Source: Lancefieldella sp. Marseille-Q7238 (lineage in GTDB: Bacteria > Actinomycetota > Coriobacteriia > Coriobacteriales > Atopobiaceae). Taken from it: a DNA stretch of 64,000 nucleotides. The notes below the pieces were generated by a model. It was given only the letters and a program-made list of their open reading frames with translations, was not told the origin of the DNA and did no database searches. A program made the position numbers and the translations under genes. Positions 63,995 to 64,000 of the stretch are shown piece after piece (position 1 is the stretch's first letter; every line of letters begins with the position of its first letter). The stretch covers positions 1,058,530 to 1,122,529 of the forward strand of contig NZ_OX424407.1 of assembly GCF_949152215.1 (NCBI RefSeq), written 5' to 3'.

Positions 63995-64000
63995 AAAAGC

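Overview
The window (about half G+C by eye, not computed) looks like the chromosome of an anaerobic, host-associated actinobacterium of the class Coriobacteriia, probably near Atopobium, Lancefieldella or Olsenella. The reasons are a kinase/FHA/phosphatase/FtsW-PBP/PASTA-kinase division cluster of actinobacterial type with the FtsW and PBP parts fused, an arginine deiminase pathway, one long pyruvate:ferredoxin oxidoreductase, a flavodiiron protein, MurT/GatD-type genes and an LPxTG adhesin. This placement is inference from gene content; no database was consulted. I see no prophage, insertion sequence or CRISPR array.

Layout. 1-3.2 kb: end of an M28-like protein and a convergent thioester-domain surface adhesin. 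3.2-11.3 kb: tRNA-Gly, M29 aminopeptidase, tRNA-Lys, purB, a Tat-type lipoprotein, an OmpR-type two-component system, purC, a membrane protein and tRNA-Arg. 11.5-21.8 kb: an XRE regulator facing a six-gene minus-strand cell-wall/division operon (polytopic kinase, fhaA, fhaB, PP2C phosphatase, FtsW-PBP fusion, PASTA kinase). 22-26.3 kb: tRNA-Leu, serS, a small gene behind a LexA-box-like site, tRNA-Arg, tRNA-Ser, gluQ and an acetyltransferase. 26.5-34 kb: purH, an unknown gene, PFOR and carbamate kinase. 34.1-43.5 kb: murT/gatD, queT, a LytS/LytR pair, a phosphoesterase, a PAP2 phosphatase, thioredoxin and pgi. 43.8-46.5 kb: a mannose-family PTS operon whose EIIB gene is frameshifted at an A6 tract. 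47-50.8 kb: SRP RNA, DedA and an ABC exporter. 50.8-58.3 kb: an arginine-catabolism island (arcA, arcB, antiporter, B3/B4-domain gene) inserted between the ABC permease and an EF-G-like gene, flanked by two diverged direct copies of a ~270-bp leader. 58.5-64 kb: FtsX-like permease, acylphosphatase, a DXS-like enzyme, a repeat-rich gap and a flavodiiron protein.

How the genes work together. Energy probably comes from sugar uptake by PTS, glycolysis (pgi), PFOR, and arginine breakdown (arcA, arcB and antiporter at 51-55 kb; carbamate kinase unlinked at 33 kb). Oxygen defence is suggested by the flavodiiron protein and thioredoxin. Cell-wall growth is represented by the division cluster, MurT/GatD and the PAP2 phosphatase. 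QueT and GluQRS together point to salvage and use of queuosine.

Most unusual observations: (1) the arc island bracketed by duplicated leaders, one of which keeps an orphan ribosome-binding site and start codon; (2) a GatD homologue in which both the nucleophilic Cys and the catalytic His appear replaced; (3) an A6 frameshift in EIIB that a -1 slip would exactly repair; (4) a GAAC-N4-GTTC site over the promoter of an unknown gene; (5) a DXS-like enzyme that lacks a conserved DRAG segment.
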